A DNA stretch of 52,000 bases. Source: Actinomycetes bacterium (GTDB lineage Bacteria; Actinomycetota; Acidimicrobiia; Acidimicrobiales; Ilumatobacteraceae). A program made the translations under genes and the position numbers. This document shows positions 41,156 through 50,400 of this stretch, piece by piece (positions within the stretch are counted from its first letter, which is position 1; each line of letters begins with the position of its first letter). The notes under the pieces were generated by a model. The model saw only the letters and a list, made by a program, of their open reading frames with translations, made no database searches and had not been told where the DNA came from. The stretch lies in NCBI GenBank assembly GCA_025358125.1, contig JANYKS010000071.1, positions 1-52,000 on the forward strand. Direction: 5' to 3'.

Positions 41156-41905
41156 CTATCTGAGGCGTTGCGCGGCGCGGTATGCGCCGGGGTTCATTCT
41201 CACCACTCTCTTGAACTGGCGGGTGAACGCGCTCTGGTCGTAGTAACCGCACTCGGTGGCGATCTGGGCGACGGACGCGTCGGTGGTGCGTAGGCGTGTG
41301 ATCGCTTCCTCCAGCCGAAGCCGCAGCATCAATTGTTTGGCACTCAGTCCGAGTGCTCGTTTGATCGCCCGCTCGAGCTGGGTCACGGTCAGTTCGGCTT
41401 CGTCGGCCAGATCTGTCACGGAGATCTGCTCGGTGAAATGCAGTCTCGCAAATGCCACGGCCGCGGCAACGCCTGCCGTCGCCCCCGTGGCATCGAAGGG
41501 CGCTCGCAGATCGACCGAGACACTTGCAATCGCCGTCGGCGCACCCGGTGCGCCGAGCAGGGTCTTGCTGGTCACGTACCATCCGACCGAGCCGTCAGGG
41601 CGCAGGATCAACTCGAGCTCGTTGCGCAACGGCTGCCCGGTGTCGAGAATCTGCGTGTCCTGCAGCTCGTACGAGGCCGCCAGGTCGCCAGGGAAGAGGT
41701 CCGACGCGCGTAGGCCGATCACGTCTGCGGGGGAGGCCATGCCGGCTCGGTCGGCGAAGGCCTGATTGACGGCGAGGTATCGGCCTTCGACGTTCTTGAC
41801 ACAGAACATCACATGCGGAACGTCGGTCAGCAGGTCGTCGATCACCCTGATCATCGGGTCGAGCATCACCCAATCTTGGTCCAATAGGTACGAACACGAC
41901 GGCAT
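41156..41905 (-). CDS. AraC-family regulator with N-terminal PAS-like domain
   Basis: 249 aa from the ATG at 41905 (an ATG at 41866 is also possible; the frame continues to 42082 antisense to putA). Residues about 20-130 look like a PAS domain (HVMFCVKNVEGRYLAVNQAF, GYS-type core GWYVTSKTLLG). The C-terminal 100 residues form the two helix-turn-helix units of AraC (VTDLADEAELTVTQLERAIK and VAQIATECGYYDQSAFTRQF). It is divergent from putA with starts 27 bp apart, so it most likely controls proline catabolism. The signal could be proline, P5C or redox, not readable here. Confidence 0.87.
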   Translation of the reverse strand: MPSCSYLLDQDWVMLDPMIRVIDDLLTDVPHVMFCVKNVEGRYLAVNQAFADRAGMASPADVIGLRASDLFPGDLAASYELQDTQILDTGQPLRNELELILRPDGSVGWYVTSKTLLGAPGAPTAIASVSVDLRAPFDATGATAGVAAAVAFARLHFTEQISVTDLADEAELTVTQLERAIKRALGLSAKQLMLRLRLEEAITRLRTTDASVAQIATECGYYDQSAFTRQFKRVVRMNPGAYRAAQRLR

Positions 41906-41932
41906 GGCCGCTCGATCAGTGCTAGACGGCAG

Positions 41933-44900
41933 GTGTTGAGTGAAAGGATGCAGGAGTTGGACCCAGGTGGATTTGCCGTCGCCGATCGCTTTCCAGACGA
42001 CATGGTCGATCGAGCTGTCGCGTTGGCCGAACGCCTCCTGGTCGAATCGCAGCGGATCGCAACCCGTGGCGAGACCCGCCAACTACGCCGCCTCGGCCGG
42101 TTGATCAACGACGAGCGCGGTCGCGAGTTGGTGCAGATGCTGACCGACGACGTGCTGCGTATCCACGGGCACGACCGCGCCGCGCGCCGGTTCCGCGATG
42201 TCGTCGCCACGGTTGGAGTCCCGAGTTCGCTCGGGCGACTCGACGCGGTCATGCTTCGCCTCGGAGCTGCGCTCGCGCCGTACGCACCACGCCTGCTGAT
42301 GCCTCTGGTCGGTCGCCGGATCCGCAACGAAACGCGCGGTGTGGTGTTGTCGTCCGAAGATCCTGCGTTCGCGAAGCACGTGCAGAAGCGCTCTGGCGAA
42401 CGTGTGCGCCTCAACGTCAACGTACTCGGCGAAGCCATCCTCTCCGATGCCGAGGCCGCTGCGCGTCTCGCTTCGGTGCGGGCCCGGCTGGCGAGGCACG
42501 ATGTCGATTACGTATCCGTCAAGATCTCGGCGCTGTGCGCAAACCTCGATCCGCTCGCGTTCGACGACGGGGTGGGGCGGGTCAGTGAACGCCTGCGGCT
42601 GCTCTACCGCGATGCGATGAGCGCAACGCCGGCGAAGTTCGTCAACCTCGACATGGAGGAGTTCAAGGATCTCGACCTCACGGTTGCGGCATTCATCAAC
42701 GTGCTCGACGAGCCCGAGTTCGTCGCGATGGAGGCCGGCATCGTCTTGCAGGCCTACCTGCCCGATTCGCACGCGGCGCTGCAGCACCTCGGCGAATGGG
42801 CGACGGCCCGCCGCGAGCGCGCCGGAGGTCGCGGACGAATCAAGATCCGCCTCGTCAAGGGCGCCAACCTGGCGATGGAGCAGGTCGATGCCGAGATCCA
42901 CGGCTGGCGCCAGGCGCCCTATTCGACCAAGGCCGACGTGGACGCAAGCTACAAGGCATTACTCGACTCTGCGCTCCGGGCCGAGTGGTCGCAGGCCGTT
43001 CGCATCGGCCTCGCCAGCCACAACTTGTTCGACGTGGCGTGGGGGCTCGTCTTGCGCGACGGGCTGGCGCGCCCGGAGCAGATCGAACTGGAGATGCTCG
43101 AGGGAATGGCGCCGGCCCAGGCTCGTGCCGTCAACGCGGCCGCGCATGGCCTGCTGCTGTACGCACCGGTCGTCGATCCACACGACATCGATTCGAGCAT
43201 CGCCTACCTCTCCCGCCGGCTCGACGAGAACACCTCTCCCGACAACTTCCTGCGGGCCCTGTTCACGCTGCGTGCCGGCACGCCCGAGTTCGCCCTGCAG
43301 GCCGACCGGTTCCGCTGCAGCGTCGCCGAACGCGGCTCGATCTCGATCGCGAGCAACCGGGGTACGACACTGCCGGCGCCGGGTGCCGGGGTCTTCGAGA
43401 ACGCGCCAGACTCCGACTTCACCGTCGCAGCGGTACGGGTTCGCCTGGTCGGTGGCGATTCCGTCCTTGCCGCCGACTGGCCGCCGTTCATCGACAGCAG
43501 CGACGCGATCGACGCCGTCGTTGCGAGGGCGCTCGCGGCAGCCGCCGAGTGGGCGCCAGCTTCGCTCGAACAGCGCCGCGCCCTGCTCGATTCCGTCGCG
43601 GCGACCATGGCCGCGCATCGCAACGAGACACTGGCGGTGATGGCCGGCGAGGCCGGTAAGACCATCCGGGAGGGCGACCCCGAGGTCAGCGAGGCGATCG
43701 ACTTCGCCCGCTACTACGGCGCCGACGGGACCCGACTCGTCGGCGAACTCAGTGCAGCCGGTCTGTCGGTGACACCCCGCGGTGTGGTGCTCGTGATCGC
43801 GCCGTGGAACTTCCCGTACGCCATTCCTGCCGGCGGCGTGTGTGCTGCGCTGGCAGCCGGCAACGCGGTCATCCTCAAGCCCGCGCCCGAGACCCGTCGG
43901 ATCGGATGGGTGCTCGCCCAGCAACTGTGGGAGGCGGGCGTTCCCCGCGATCTGCTGCAGTACGTGGCGTGCGACGACAACGAGATCGGCCGGCGCCTCG
44001 TCACCCACGAGGACATCGCGACGGTCGTGCTCACCGGCTCGTACGACACCGCCAAGATGTTCATCTCGTGGAAGCCCGACGTGCACCTGCTCGCCGAGAC
44101 GAGCGGCAAGAACGCGCTGATCATCACGGCTGCTGCTGACATCGACGGCGCGCTACGCGACCTCGTCCGCTCGGCGTTCGGCCACGCCGGGCAGAAGTGT
44201 TCGGCGGCCAGCCTGGCGATCGTCGAAGCATCGGTCTACGACGACCCGGCGTTTCCGCAGCGCCTGAGCGATGCTGTTTCCAGCCTCCGCGTCGGTTGGC
44301 CGAGCGAGCCGGCAACGGTGATGGGGCCATTGATCAACTCGCCGAGCGGTTCGCTGCACCGTGCCCTCACCACACTGGATCCCGGCGAGTCATGGCTCGT
44401 CGAGCCTCATCCGATCGGTGCAGCCGGGGGCGGCCCGACCCGAATGTGGTCGCCGGGGGTCAAGGTCGGCGTGCGGCCGGGTTCGTGGTTCCATCTCACC
44501 GAATGCTTCGGTCCGGTGCTCGGCGTGATGCGGGCCGACGATCTGGACCATGCCATCGATCTGCAGAACGCGACACCCTACGGCCTCACCGGCGGTATCC
44601 ATTCGCTCGATCCGGCCGAGGTACGGACCTGGCTCGAGCGGGTCGAGGTCGGGAATGCCTACGTCAACCGGCACATCACCGGGGCCGTCGTCCAACGTCA
44701 ACCGTTCGGTGGATGGAAGCGCTCGTCGATCGGCGCCGGAGCGAAGGCCGGCGGCCCCGGCTACGTGCTCGGTCTGTCAGATATCAGCGACCCGACGCCG
44801 CCGGCGATTGCTGTCGCGGCGCCATCGTTCGACTACTGGTGGGCCACCTGGTTCGGCGTCGATCACGATCCGAGCGGGCTGCGTAGCGAGCGCAACGTGC

Positions 44901-45271
44901 TGCGCTACCGGTCACTGCAGGGTGTGGTCCTGCGTGTTGATCAGTCGGTGTCGGCCGCCACCGTCGAGGTTGCCCGAGCGGCCGCACGGCGATGCGGCGT
45001 CACGGTCAGGGTCTCCGACGCCACCAATGAGTCCGAGCAGGATCTCCGAACCCGTCTCACGTCGTCGGGCGCCGAGCGCGTCCGCAGCCTCGTTGACGTC
45101 AGCGATGACTTCCGGCTGTGGCTGCTGGATCACACGATCGGGCTCGACCTGGCACCAGTGTCCAACAACGGGCGGATCGAGCTCGGGCGCTGGCTGAAAG
45201 AGCAGGCGATCAGCGAAACGACGCACCGCTACGGCCGCTTGACTCCATCGGTGTTCGACGCCCGAGTCTGA
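41933..45271 (+). CDS. putA: Bifunctional proline dehydrogenase/P5C dehydrogenase
   Basis: 1112 aa. The N-terminal half (about 70-430) is the FAD-barrel proline dehydrogenase (KGANLAMEQ, RIGLASHNLFD). The second half (about 510-960) is a P5C (glutamate semialdehyde) dehydrogenase with PWNFPYAIPAGG, E722 in LAETSGKNA and catalytic C756 in GHAGQKCS. A C-terminal ALDH-like region (about 980-1100) follows, as in long PutA forms. No DNA-binding ribbon-helix-helix is seen, so it is not a self-repressing PutA; the divergent AraC gene may take that role. Starts GTG 41933, TTG 41936 or ATG 41948 are possible. Its 3' end overlaps the ABC1 gene by 43 bp. Confidence 0.94.
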   Translation: MLSERMQELDPGGFAVADRFPDDMVDRAVALAERLLVESQRIATRGETRQLRRLGRLINDERGRELVQMLTDDVLRIHGHDRAARRFRDVVATVGVPSSLGRLDAVMLRLGAALAPYAPRLLMPLVGRRIRNETRGVVLSSEDPAFAKHVQKRSGERVRLNVNVLGEAILSDAEAAARLASVRARLARHDVDYVSVKISALCANLDPLAFDDGVGRVSERLRLLYRDAMSATPAKFVNLDMEEFKDLDLTVAAFINVLDEPEFVAMEAGIVLQAYLPDSHAALQHLGEWATARRERAGGRGRIKIRLVKGANLAMEQVDAEIHGWRQAPYSTKADVDASYKALLDSALRAEWSQAVRIGLASHNLFDVAWGLVLRDGLARPEQIELEMLEGMAPAQARAVNAAAHGLLLYAPVVDPHDIDSSIAYLSRRLDENTSPDNFLRALFTLRAGTPEFALQADRFRCSVAERGSISIASNRGTTLPAPGAGVFENAPDSDFTVAAVRVRLVGGDSVLAADWPPFIDSSDAIDAVVARALAAAAEWAPASLEQRRALLDSVAATMAAHRNETLAVMAGEAGKTIREGDPEVSEAIDFARYYGADGTRLVGELSAAGLSVTPRGVVLVIAPWNFPYAIPAGGVCAALAAGNAVILKPAPETRRIGWVLAQQLWEAGVPRDLLQYVACDDNEIGRRLVTHEDIATVVLTGSYDTAKMFISWKPDVHLLAETSGKNALIITAAADIDGALRDLVRSAFGHAGQKCSAASLAIVEASVYDDPAFPQRLSDAVSSLRVGWPSEPATVMGPLINSPSGSLHRALTTLDPGESWLVEPHPIGAAGGGPTRMWSPGVKVGVRPGSWFHLTECFGPVLGVMRADDLDHAIDLQNATPYGLTGGIHSLDPAEVRTWLERVEVGNAYVNRHITGAVVQRQPFGGWKRSSIGAGAKAGGPGYVLGLSDISDPTPPAIAVAAPSFDYWWATWFGVDHDPSGLRSERNVLRYRSLQGVVLRVDQSVSAATVEVARAAARRCGVTVRVSDATNESEQDLRTRLTSSGAERVRSLVDVSDDFRLWLLDHTIGLDLAPVSNNGRIELGRWLKEQAISETTHRYGRLTPSVFDARV

Positions 45272-46734
45272 AGCCATAGCGCTTCCGCGGCGCCCATCGG
45301 CGTCGACGGAGCACCGTTGACCATCGGCCACAACTCCTCGGCGATGCGCCGATAGTTGCCCCGCGCGCGGAGTTCGCCGAGGATCGCGTAGAGACCGAGG
45401 TTGATCCGTTGGATGAACACGAACGACTTCGGCATCGTGGCGTACTGTGAGATCGGGCTGTCACGGTCGAACGTGTGGCGCACGATGGCGGAGCTGTATT
45501 CGGGTGTCCATGTCATCTCCCTGTCTTCGCGCACCGGCTCGTAGAACCGGGAAAAGTACGCCCCAGCCGCGGCGGTGTCGATCGGAGCGCCGCGTTTCAA
45601 CAGCCCCGCTTGCTCGAGGATGGATCGGAACTTCGCGTCGTCGTGATCGATCGCGGCTGCCTTGACCATCGATTCGAACGTGTGTAGCTCGGCATCGGTG
45701 AAGTGCTTGACCAGGCCGAAGTCGAGGAAGGTGACGCGGCCCTCGCCGTGGAACAGGTAGTTGCCGGGATGAGGGTCGCCGTTGAACGCGCGGAAGCGGT
45801 AGAGGCTTCGGAAAACGAACCGGAAGATCGCCTCGGCGGCGAGGTCGCGTTCGTGCTGATCCCAGGTGAGCAACTGCTGCCACGACGAACCGGCGATCAG
45901 TTCGGTGGTGAGCACGCGCGAGGTGCACAGGTGATCGATGACCTCTGGAACTGCGAAGTAGGGGTGGTCGCTGTAATAGGCGTGGAACGCGCTCTGGTTC
46001 TTGGCCTCCAGCTCGTAGTCGAGTTCCTCGGTGAGGCGGCTCTTGATCTCTTCGACCATGTCGGTCGGGTCGAGACCACCGAAACCCTGCTTCAGGATCG
46101 CGCCGATGACTTCGGTGTTGCGCAGATCGGATTCGATCGCCGTGTCGACCCCTGGGTACTGGACCTTCACCGCGACAGCACGTTCGTGACCGGTGCGCGG
46201 GTCGATGATGATCGCCCTGTGCACCTGGCCGATCGAGGCAGCCGCGATCGGCTCCGGATCGAAGCTGACGAACAAGGTGTCGAGCGGGGCGCCGAGTTCG
46301 CGTTCGATCGCGCCCTTGGCCAATTCGAAGCTCATCGGCGGCGCGTTCGACTGCAGTTGCGCGAGCGCCAGCCGCAGTGGTTCGGGAAGGCCTTCGTCGA
46401 GATAGCTCGCCATCTGGCCGAGCTTCATCAACGCGCCCTTCATCTGCCCCAGCCGGTCGGCGATCTGCTCGGCGGTCTTGAGCTCTCGCGCCTTGTCGAG
46501 CTCGATCCGCCGCTCGCTGCTGGCGAAGATCTTGCGGGCCGACGTGGAGGCGTACGTGGCGCCGACCTGGAGGCCCAACCGGGCCAAGAGCGCGTTACGA
46601 CTCGTGCGCCCCTGGTGACCGATCGCGCTGGCCGGCGCGACGGCCTTGCGCTGTGCACGCGCAACCGCTGCCGAACCGATGGCGGCCACCCCGCCCACGG
46701 TCAACCACAGGCCACGCCGTGCGGTCTTGCTCAC
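45229..46734 (-). CDS. ABC1/UbiB-family atypical kinase
   Basis: 501 aa from a GTG at 46734. Family marks: KxGQ as LMKLGQMASYLD, the Ala-rich loop AAASIGQVHRA replacing the glycine loop, VKVQYPG with the ATP-binding Lys, FNGDPHPGNYLFH with the catalytic Asp, and LDFGLVK. An N-terminal hydrophobic patch (LWLTVGGVAAIGSAAVA) may associate with the membrane. UbiB-like proteins are linked to quinone biosynthesis or lipid homeostasis; the actinobacterial role is not settled. Third gene of a minus-strand run with greA and a hydrolase, 10 bp after the hydrolase stop. Confidence 0.92.
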   Translation of the reverse strand: MSKTARRGLWLTVGGVAAIGSAAVARAQRKAVAPASAIGHQGRTSRNALLARLGLQVGATYASTSARKIFASSERRIELDKARELKTAEQIADRLGQMKGALMKLGQMASYLDEGLPEPLRLALAQLQSNAPPMSFELAKGAIERELGAPLDTLFVSFDPEPIAAASIGQVHRAIIIDPRTGHERAVAVKVQYPGVDTAIESDLRNTEVIGAILKQGFGGLDPTDMVEEIKSRLTEELDYELEAKNQSAFHAYYSDHPYFAVPEVIDHLCTSRVLTTELIAGSSWQQLLTWDQHERDLAAEAIFRFVFRSLYRFRAFNGDPHPGNYLFHGEGRVTFLDFGLVKHFTDAELHTFESMVKAAAIDHDDAKFRSILEQAGLLKRGAPIDTAAAGAYFSRFYEPVREDREMTWTPEYSSAIVRHTFDRDSPISQYATMPKSFVFIQRINLGLYAILGELRARGNYRRIAEELWPMVNGAPSTPMGAAEALWLQTRASNTDGVKRP

Positions 46735-46744
46735 CTGCCGGCCG

Positions 46745-47626
46745 TCACTGATGGACTCTCGTGAGCAGCCGCGCCCGGTCGCGGACCGATTGCGCCGCGC
46801 GAACGAGCGCCGGCACGAACTGATCGGCGTTCGCGATGCACGCATCATGATCGCCGTCGACCCGGTACGCCACGGCCTCGGGAATTGCCTCGAACATGCG
46901 CACCTGGCGGCGCAGGGGAACGACGCTGTCGCGCATCGTCATGATGACCGAGGTCGGCACGTCGATGTCGCCGAGCCACGCCTTCGAGGAGAAGTTGCCG
47001 ATCGCCCGACCTGCCTCCAGCACGGTCCGCCACTCGTGGCGGGAGACCTGCTCGAGGGCCCACGGCGACCACTGCTCGGACTTGCGTTGCAAGTACACCT
47101 GCTCGGTCAGCCATTGACGCGCCTGGGCCGGTGCGATCCTGGCCAGTGCGGCCAAGCCGGAAAGGGCCGTGAACGACAGCTTCTCCTCACGACTCGAAGC
47201 GAACGAACTGGCTGTCGCGCAGAGCACGAGGCCGATGATGCGTTCCGGGTGCTGCTTGCACATCAGCTGCGCGATCGGTCCGCCCATGCTGTAGCCGACG
47301 GGAATGTAGCGCTCGATACCGAGGACTTCGGCCAGCACCGCGGCGTCGGTCGCGCAGTCGCTGAGGCGGAACAGCTTGCGACTGCGGATGCCGCCGCCGT
47401 GGCCGCGGTGATCGAGTGCGACGACCCGGAAATGTTTCGCGAGCTCGTAGTAACTCAGGAACCAGTTGAGATCGGCGCTCGCCGTCCATCCGTGGAGCAG
47501 GATCAACGCCGGTGCATCGGGCGTCGGCCCGTCGAGCTCGCGGATGAAGGTCGTGCCACGGCCGGGCAGTTCGATCTCCCGGCCGGGCGGCAGGCGCGGC
47601 TCAGAGATGCCTCCACCGCGTGGCAT
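46745..47626 (-). CDS. Alpha/beta hydrolase
   Basis: 293 aa. Oxyanion motif LHGWTAS, HRGHGGG, nucleophile elbow GYSMGG, and a late His in DGDHDACI. Cytoplasmic, no signal peptide. Its ATG follows the greA stop directly (TAAATG), so it is in the greA operon. Substrate unknown; a link with the downstream ABC1 kinase is possible, since hydrolases of this type often neighbour ABC1 genes in actinobacteria. Confidence 0.88.
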   Translation of the reverse strand: MPRGGGISEPRLPPGREIELPGRGTTFIRELDGPTPDAPALILLHGWTASADLNWFLSYYELAKHFRVVALDHRGHGGGIRSRKLFRLSDCATDAAVLAEVLGIERYIPVGYSMGGPIAQLMCKQHPERIIGLVLCATASSFASSREEKLSFTALSGLAALARIAPAQARQWLTEQVYLQRKSEQWSPWALEQVSRHEWRTVLEAGRAIGNFSSKAWLGDIDVPTSVIMTMRDSVVPLRRQVRMFEAIPEAVAYRVDGDHDACIANADQFVPALVRAAQSVRDRARLLTRVHQ

Positions 47627-48100
47627 TTACGTTGGTCCCAAGGCGAGGATCTTGACCCGCAGCTCACCGCTGGGCGCTTCGTAGCTCACCCATGAGCCGA
47701 CGACCTCACCCAGTAGCGCTGTGCCGAGCGGCGATCCAGGACTAATGATGTCGAAACCCTCGAGCTTCTCCTCGACGTGGCCGACGATGTAGGTCTCGGC
47801 GCTGTCGTCGGAGTCGCCTTCGTAGACGATGGTGATCAGCCGCCCGACCTGGACCTCGCTTTCACGGCCGGGTTCGACGATCTCGCCGTTTTCGAGCAGG
47901 TATTCGAGTTGACGGATTCGTCCCTCCATGTGCCCCTGTTCGTCCTTGGCGGCGTGGTAGTCGCCGTTTTCTTTGAGGTCGCCCATCTCACGGGCCCGCT
48001 CGATCTTTTCCGCGACCGCAAACCGGCCACGTGTGCTGAGATCATCGAACTCGGCCTGCATCCGCTCATATGCAGCGCTGGAGAACTGGTGCTTTGCCAT
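47627..48100 (-). CDS. greA: Transcription elongation factor GreA
   Basis: 157 aa. N-terminal coiled-coil with the acidic tip [18 protein letters not shown]41 and E44 are the residues that enter the RNA polymerase secondary channel and stimulate cleavage of backtracked RNA. The C-terminal FKBP-like domain (about 80-155, [13 protein letters not shown]) is complete. First gene of the minus-strand greA-hydrolase-ABC1 run; divergent from leuB. Confidence 0.95.
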   Translation of the reverse strand: MAKHQFSSAAYERMQAEFDDLSTRGRFAVAEKIERAREMGDLKENGDYHAAKDEQGHMEGRIRQLEYLLENGEIVEPGRESEVQVGRLITIVYEGDSDDSAETYIVGHVEEKLEGFDIISPGSPLGTALLGEVVGSWVSYEAPSGELRVKILALGPT

Positions 48101-48156
48101 CCGACCAGGCTATCCGGCTGTCCGCCGCCAACCCGGCCCAGTACGATGCTGCCCCT

Positions 48157-49149
48157 ATGGCGCATCGGATCGCAATCATTGGTGGGGACGGCATCGGACC
48201 AGAGGTCACCGCCGAAGCCGTGAAGGTCATTCGGGCCGCCGGTGTCCAATTCGACACGACCGAGTTCGATCTCGGTGGCGCTCGCTATCTCCGCGACGGT
48301 GAGGTGCTGTCGGACCGGGTTCTCGACGAGCTGCGCGGCTTCGACGCGATCCTGCTCGGCGCTGTCGGCACGCCCGAGGTGCCGCCCGGGTTGATCGAGC
48401 GCGGTCTGCTGCTGAAGATGCGGTTCGAGCTCGACCTCTACATCAATCAGCGACCGTTCGCCGGTACCGCTGCCGGTCAGAGCGAGGCGCACGACTTCAT
48501 CGTCATCCGCGAGAACACCGAGGGGCCGTATGTCGGCGAGGGCGGGGTGCTGCGCCGCGGCACTGCCGACGAGGTGGCAACACAGGGAAGCGTCAACACG
48601 CGCATGGGTGTCGAACGCTGCATCCGCTACGCATTCGAGTTGGCGTCCACCCGCGCTCGCAAGCACGTCACGCTCGTGCACAAGACCAACGTGCTCACCT
48701 TCGCCGGCGACTTGTGGCAGCGCACGTTCGACATCGTCGCCGCCGACTTCGCCGACATCAGCACGGCGTACAATCACGTCGACGCCGCGTGCATCTATTT
48801 CGTCCAGGATCCGCACCGATACGACGTGATCGTCACGGACAACCTCTTCGGCGACATTCTCACCGATCTTGGTGGCGCCGTCAGTGGGGGCATCGGCCTG
48901 GCATCGTCGGCCAACCTGAACCCGGCTCGCACCGGTCCATCGATGTTCGAGCCGGTGCATGGTTCTGCGCCCGACATCGTCGGCACGGGCAAGGCCAATC
49001 CGATTGCGGCGATCCTCAGCGCGGCGCTGATGCTCGACTTCCTCGGAGAGTCCGGCGCAGCCGATCGGGTTCGTGCCGCGTGTGCGAATCCCGGTAGCGG
49101 CACGACCAGCGAGATCGGCAATTCCATCGCCGCTCTGGTCGCCGGGTGA
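48157..49149 (+). CDS. leuB: 3-isopropylmalate dehydrogenase
   Basis: 330 aa from the ATG at 48157 ([16 protein letters not shown]). It oxidatively decarboxylates 3-isopropylmalate with [12 protein letters not shown] and the [20 protein letters not shown] block hold the substrate and metal ligands; [10 protein letters not shown] is the NAD-binding part. Short actinobacterial form. The frame is open upstream to 48070 over the greA start region, not needed for the family. Followed by ilvE after a 61-bp gap. Confidence 0.94.
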   Translation: MAHRIAIIGGDGIGPEVTAEAVKVIRAAGVQFDTTEFDLGGARYLRDGEVLSDRVLDELRGFDAILLGAVGTPEVPPGLIERGLLLKMRFELDLYINQRPFAGTAAGQSEAHDFIVIRENTEGPYVGEGGVLRRGTADEVATQGSVNTRMGVERCIRYAFELASTRARKHVTLVHKTNVLTFAGDLWQRTFDIVAADFADISTAYNHVDAACIYFVQDPHRYDVIVTDNLFGDILTDLGGAVSGGIGLASSANLNPARTGPSMFEPVHGSAPDIVGTGKANPIAAILSAALMLDFLGESGAADRVRAACANPGSGTTSEIGNSIAALVAG

Positions 49150-49210
49150 CTAGCGTTAACCGATCACATCAGCGAGTCTGAGCAACGCCGCCAGAACGAG
49201 AGGGATTACG

Positions 49211-50128
49211 ATGCCGATCCAAACCACACCGAAGATCTGGATGAACGGCGAGCTCGTCGATTGGGACAGGGCGCAGGTCCACGTTCTCACTCACACCCTG
49301 CACTACGGCACCGGTGTTTTCGAGGGTATTCGCGCGTATGCCACGCCGGACGGCCCCGCCGTGTTCCGTCTCACCGATCACATCAAGCGGCTCTTCGACA
49401 GTGCGCACATCATGGGAATGGAGATTGCGTACACCGTCGACGAATTGATCGCGGCCACGAAGGCGACCGTGGTTTCCACCGGTTTGGATGCCTGCTACAT
49501 CCGTCCGCTGGTGTACTACGGATATGGCGAGATGGGTCTGAACACCCTGCCGTGCACGACCGATGTGGCCATCGCCTGTTGGCCGTGGGCGCCCTTCCTC
49601 GGAGCGGACTCGGTCAACAAGGGCGTGCGGATGAAGATCAGTTCGTGGACCCGTCATGATCACAACACCATGCCGCCGGCATCGAAAACGGTCGGCAACT
49701 ACGTCAACTCCTCGCTCGCCAAGGTCGAGGCCTTGCGGGCCGGCTATGACGAAGCGATCATGCTCGCGCCCAATGGCCTCGTCGCCGAGTGCACCGGCGA
49801 GAACATCTTCGCGGTTCGCAAGGGCATCATCATCACCCCGCCGATCTCGGCCGGCGCGCTCGAGGGCATCACCCAGAACAGCGTGATGACGATCGCCCGC
49901 GACCTCGGGATGGATGTCCGGGTCGACAACCTCGCCCGCAGCGACCTGTACATCGCCGAGGAGATGTTCGTCTGCGGCACTGCCGCCGAGATCAGCAGCG
50001 TCAACTCCGTCGACGACCGTGCGATTCCGTTCCCCGGCCCGATCACCAAGGCCATCGCCGAGGTCTACATCGACGCCGCCAACGGCCGCGTCGACCGCTA
50101 CAAGGATTGGAACGAACTCGCCTCCTGA
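49211..50128 (+). CDS. ilvE: Branched-chain amino acid aminotransferase
   Basis: 305 aa, class IV fold. THTLHYGTGVFEGIRAY is the N-terminal signature, the PLP-lysine is K159 in ASKTVGNY, and the GECTGENIF-like and GAxxGITQNSV blocks match. It carries out the last step for leucine, isoleucine and valine. AGAGGG lies shortly before the ATG. It probably shares a transcript with leuB. A 37-bp duplicated sequence begins within its stop codon. Confidence 0.95.
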   Translation: MPIQTTPKIWMNGELVDWDRAQVHVLTHTLHYGTGVFEGIRAYATPDGPAVFRLTDHIKRLFDSAHIMGMEIAYTVDELIAATKATVVSTGLDACYIRPLVYYGYGEMGLNTLPCTTDVAIACWPWAPFLGADSVNKGVRMKISSWTRHDHNTMPPASKTVGNYVNSSLAKVEALRAGYDEAIMLAPNGLVAECTGENIFAVRKGIIITPPISAGALEGITQNSVMTIARDLGMDVRVDNLARSDLYIAEEMFVCGTAAEISSVNSVDDRAIPFPGPITKAIAEVYIDAANGRVDRYKDWNELAS

Positions 50129-50200
50129 CCGCCACACCGGCGGTTGTGGCTGACCGCCCTCCCGACCGCCACTCCGGCGGTTGTGGCTGACCGCCCTCCC
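50127..50200. repeat. 37-bp tandem duplication with hairpins after ilvE
   Basis: Two copies, 50127-50163 and 50164-50200, differ at one base. Each contains ACCGCC-5 nt-GGCGGT, a perfect 6-bp hairpin, so two stem-loops stand side by side just after ilvE. They could act as a terminator, or be REP-like palindromic repeats. The IS110-type element lies on the downstream side. Confidence 0.9.
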
Positions 50201-50400
50201 GGCTGAACTGCCTTTGATCACGTTCGCCGGATCCGCAATCGGCCTCTGATCACCTCCCACCGATTTCAGCGAGGAATTACCTCGACGTATCGATATTCGC
50301 TGGGGTGAAATGCTCTTTGTTCGGACGTGGTTTTGGTCGCGTTGTTGTATGGTCGGGGCGGAGCCCCGATGGTGGAGCGATGTGTTCTGGCCTGGGTGTT
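50201..50400. other. Non-coding stretch between ilvE repeats and transposase
   Basis: No gene is visible here. It contains a perfect 7-bp stem (TCGGGGC at 50353-50359 with GCCCCGA at 50363-50369, loop GGA), placed 32 bases past the transposase stop. The right end of the IS element must be in this stretch. No U-tract follows the hairpin on the transposase strand. Confidence 0.5.

Noticed and set aside
50353..50369. Rho-independent terminator of the IS110 transposase
   Set aside because: A perfect 7-bp stem is present, but no U-rich tail follows on the transposase strand; recorded only as a hairpin.
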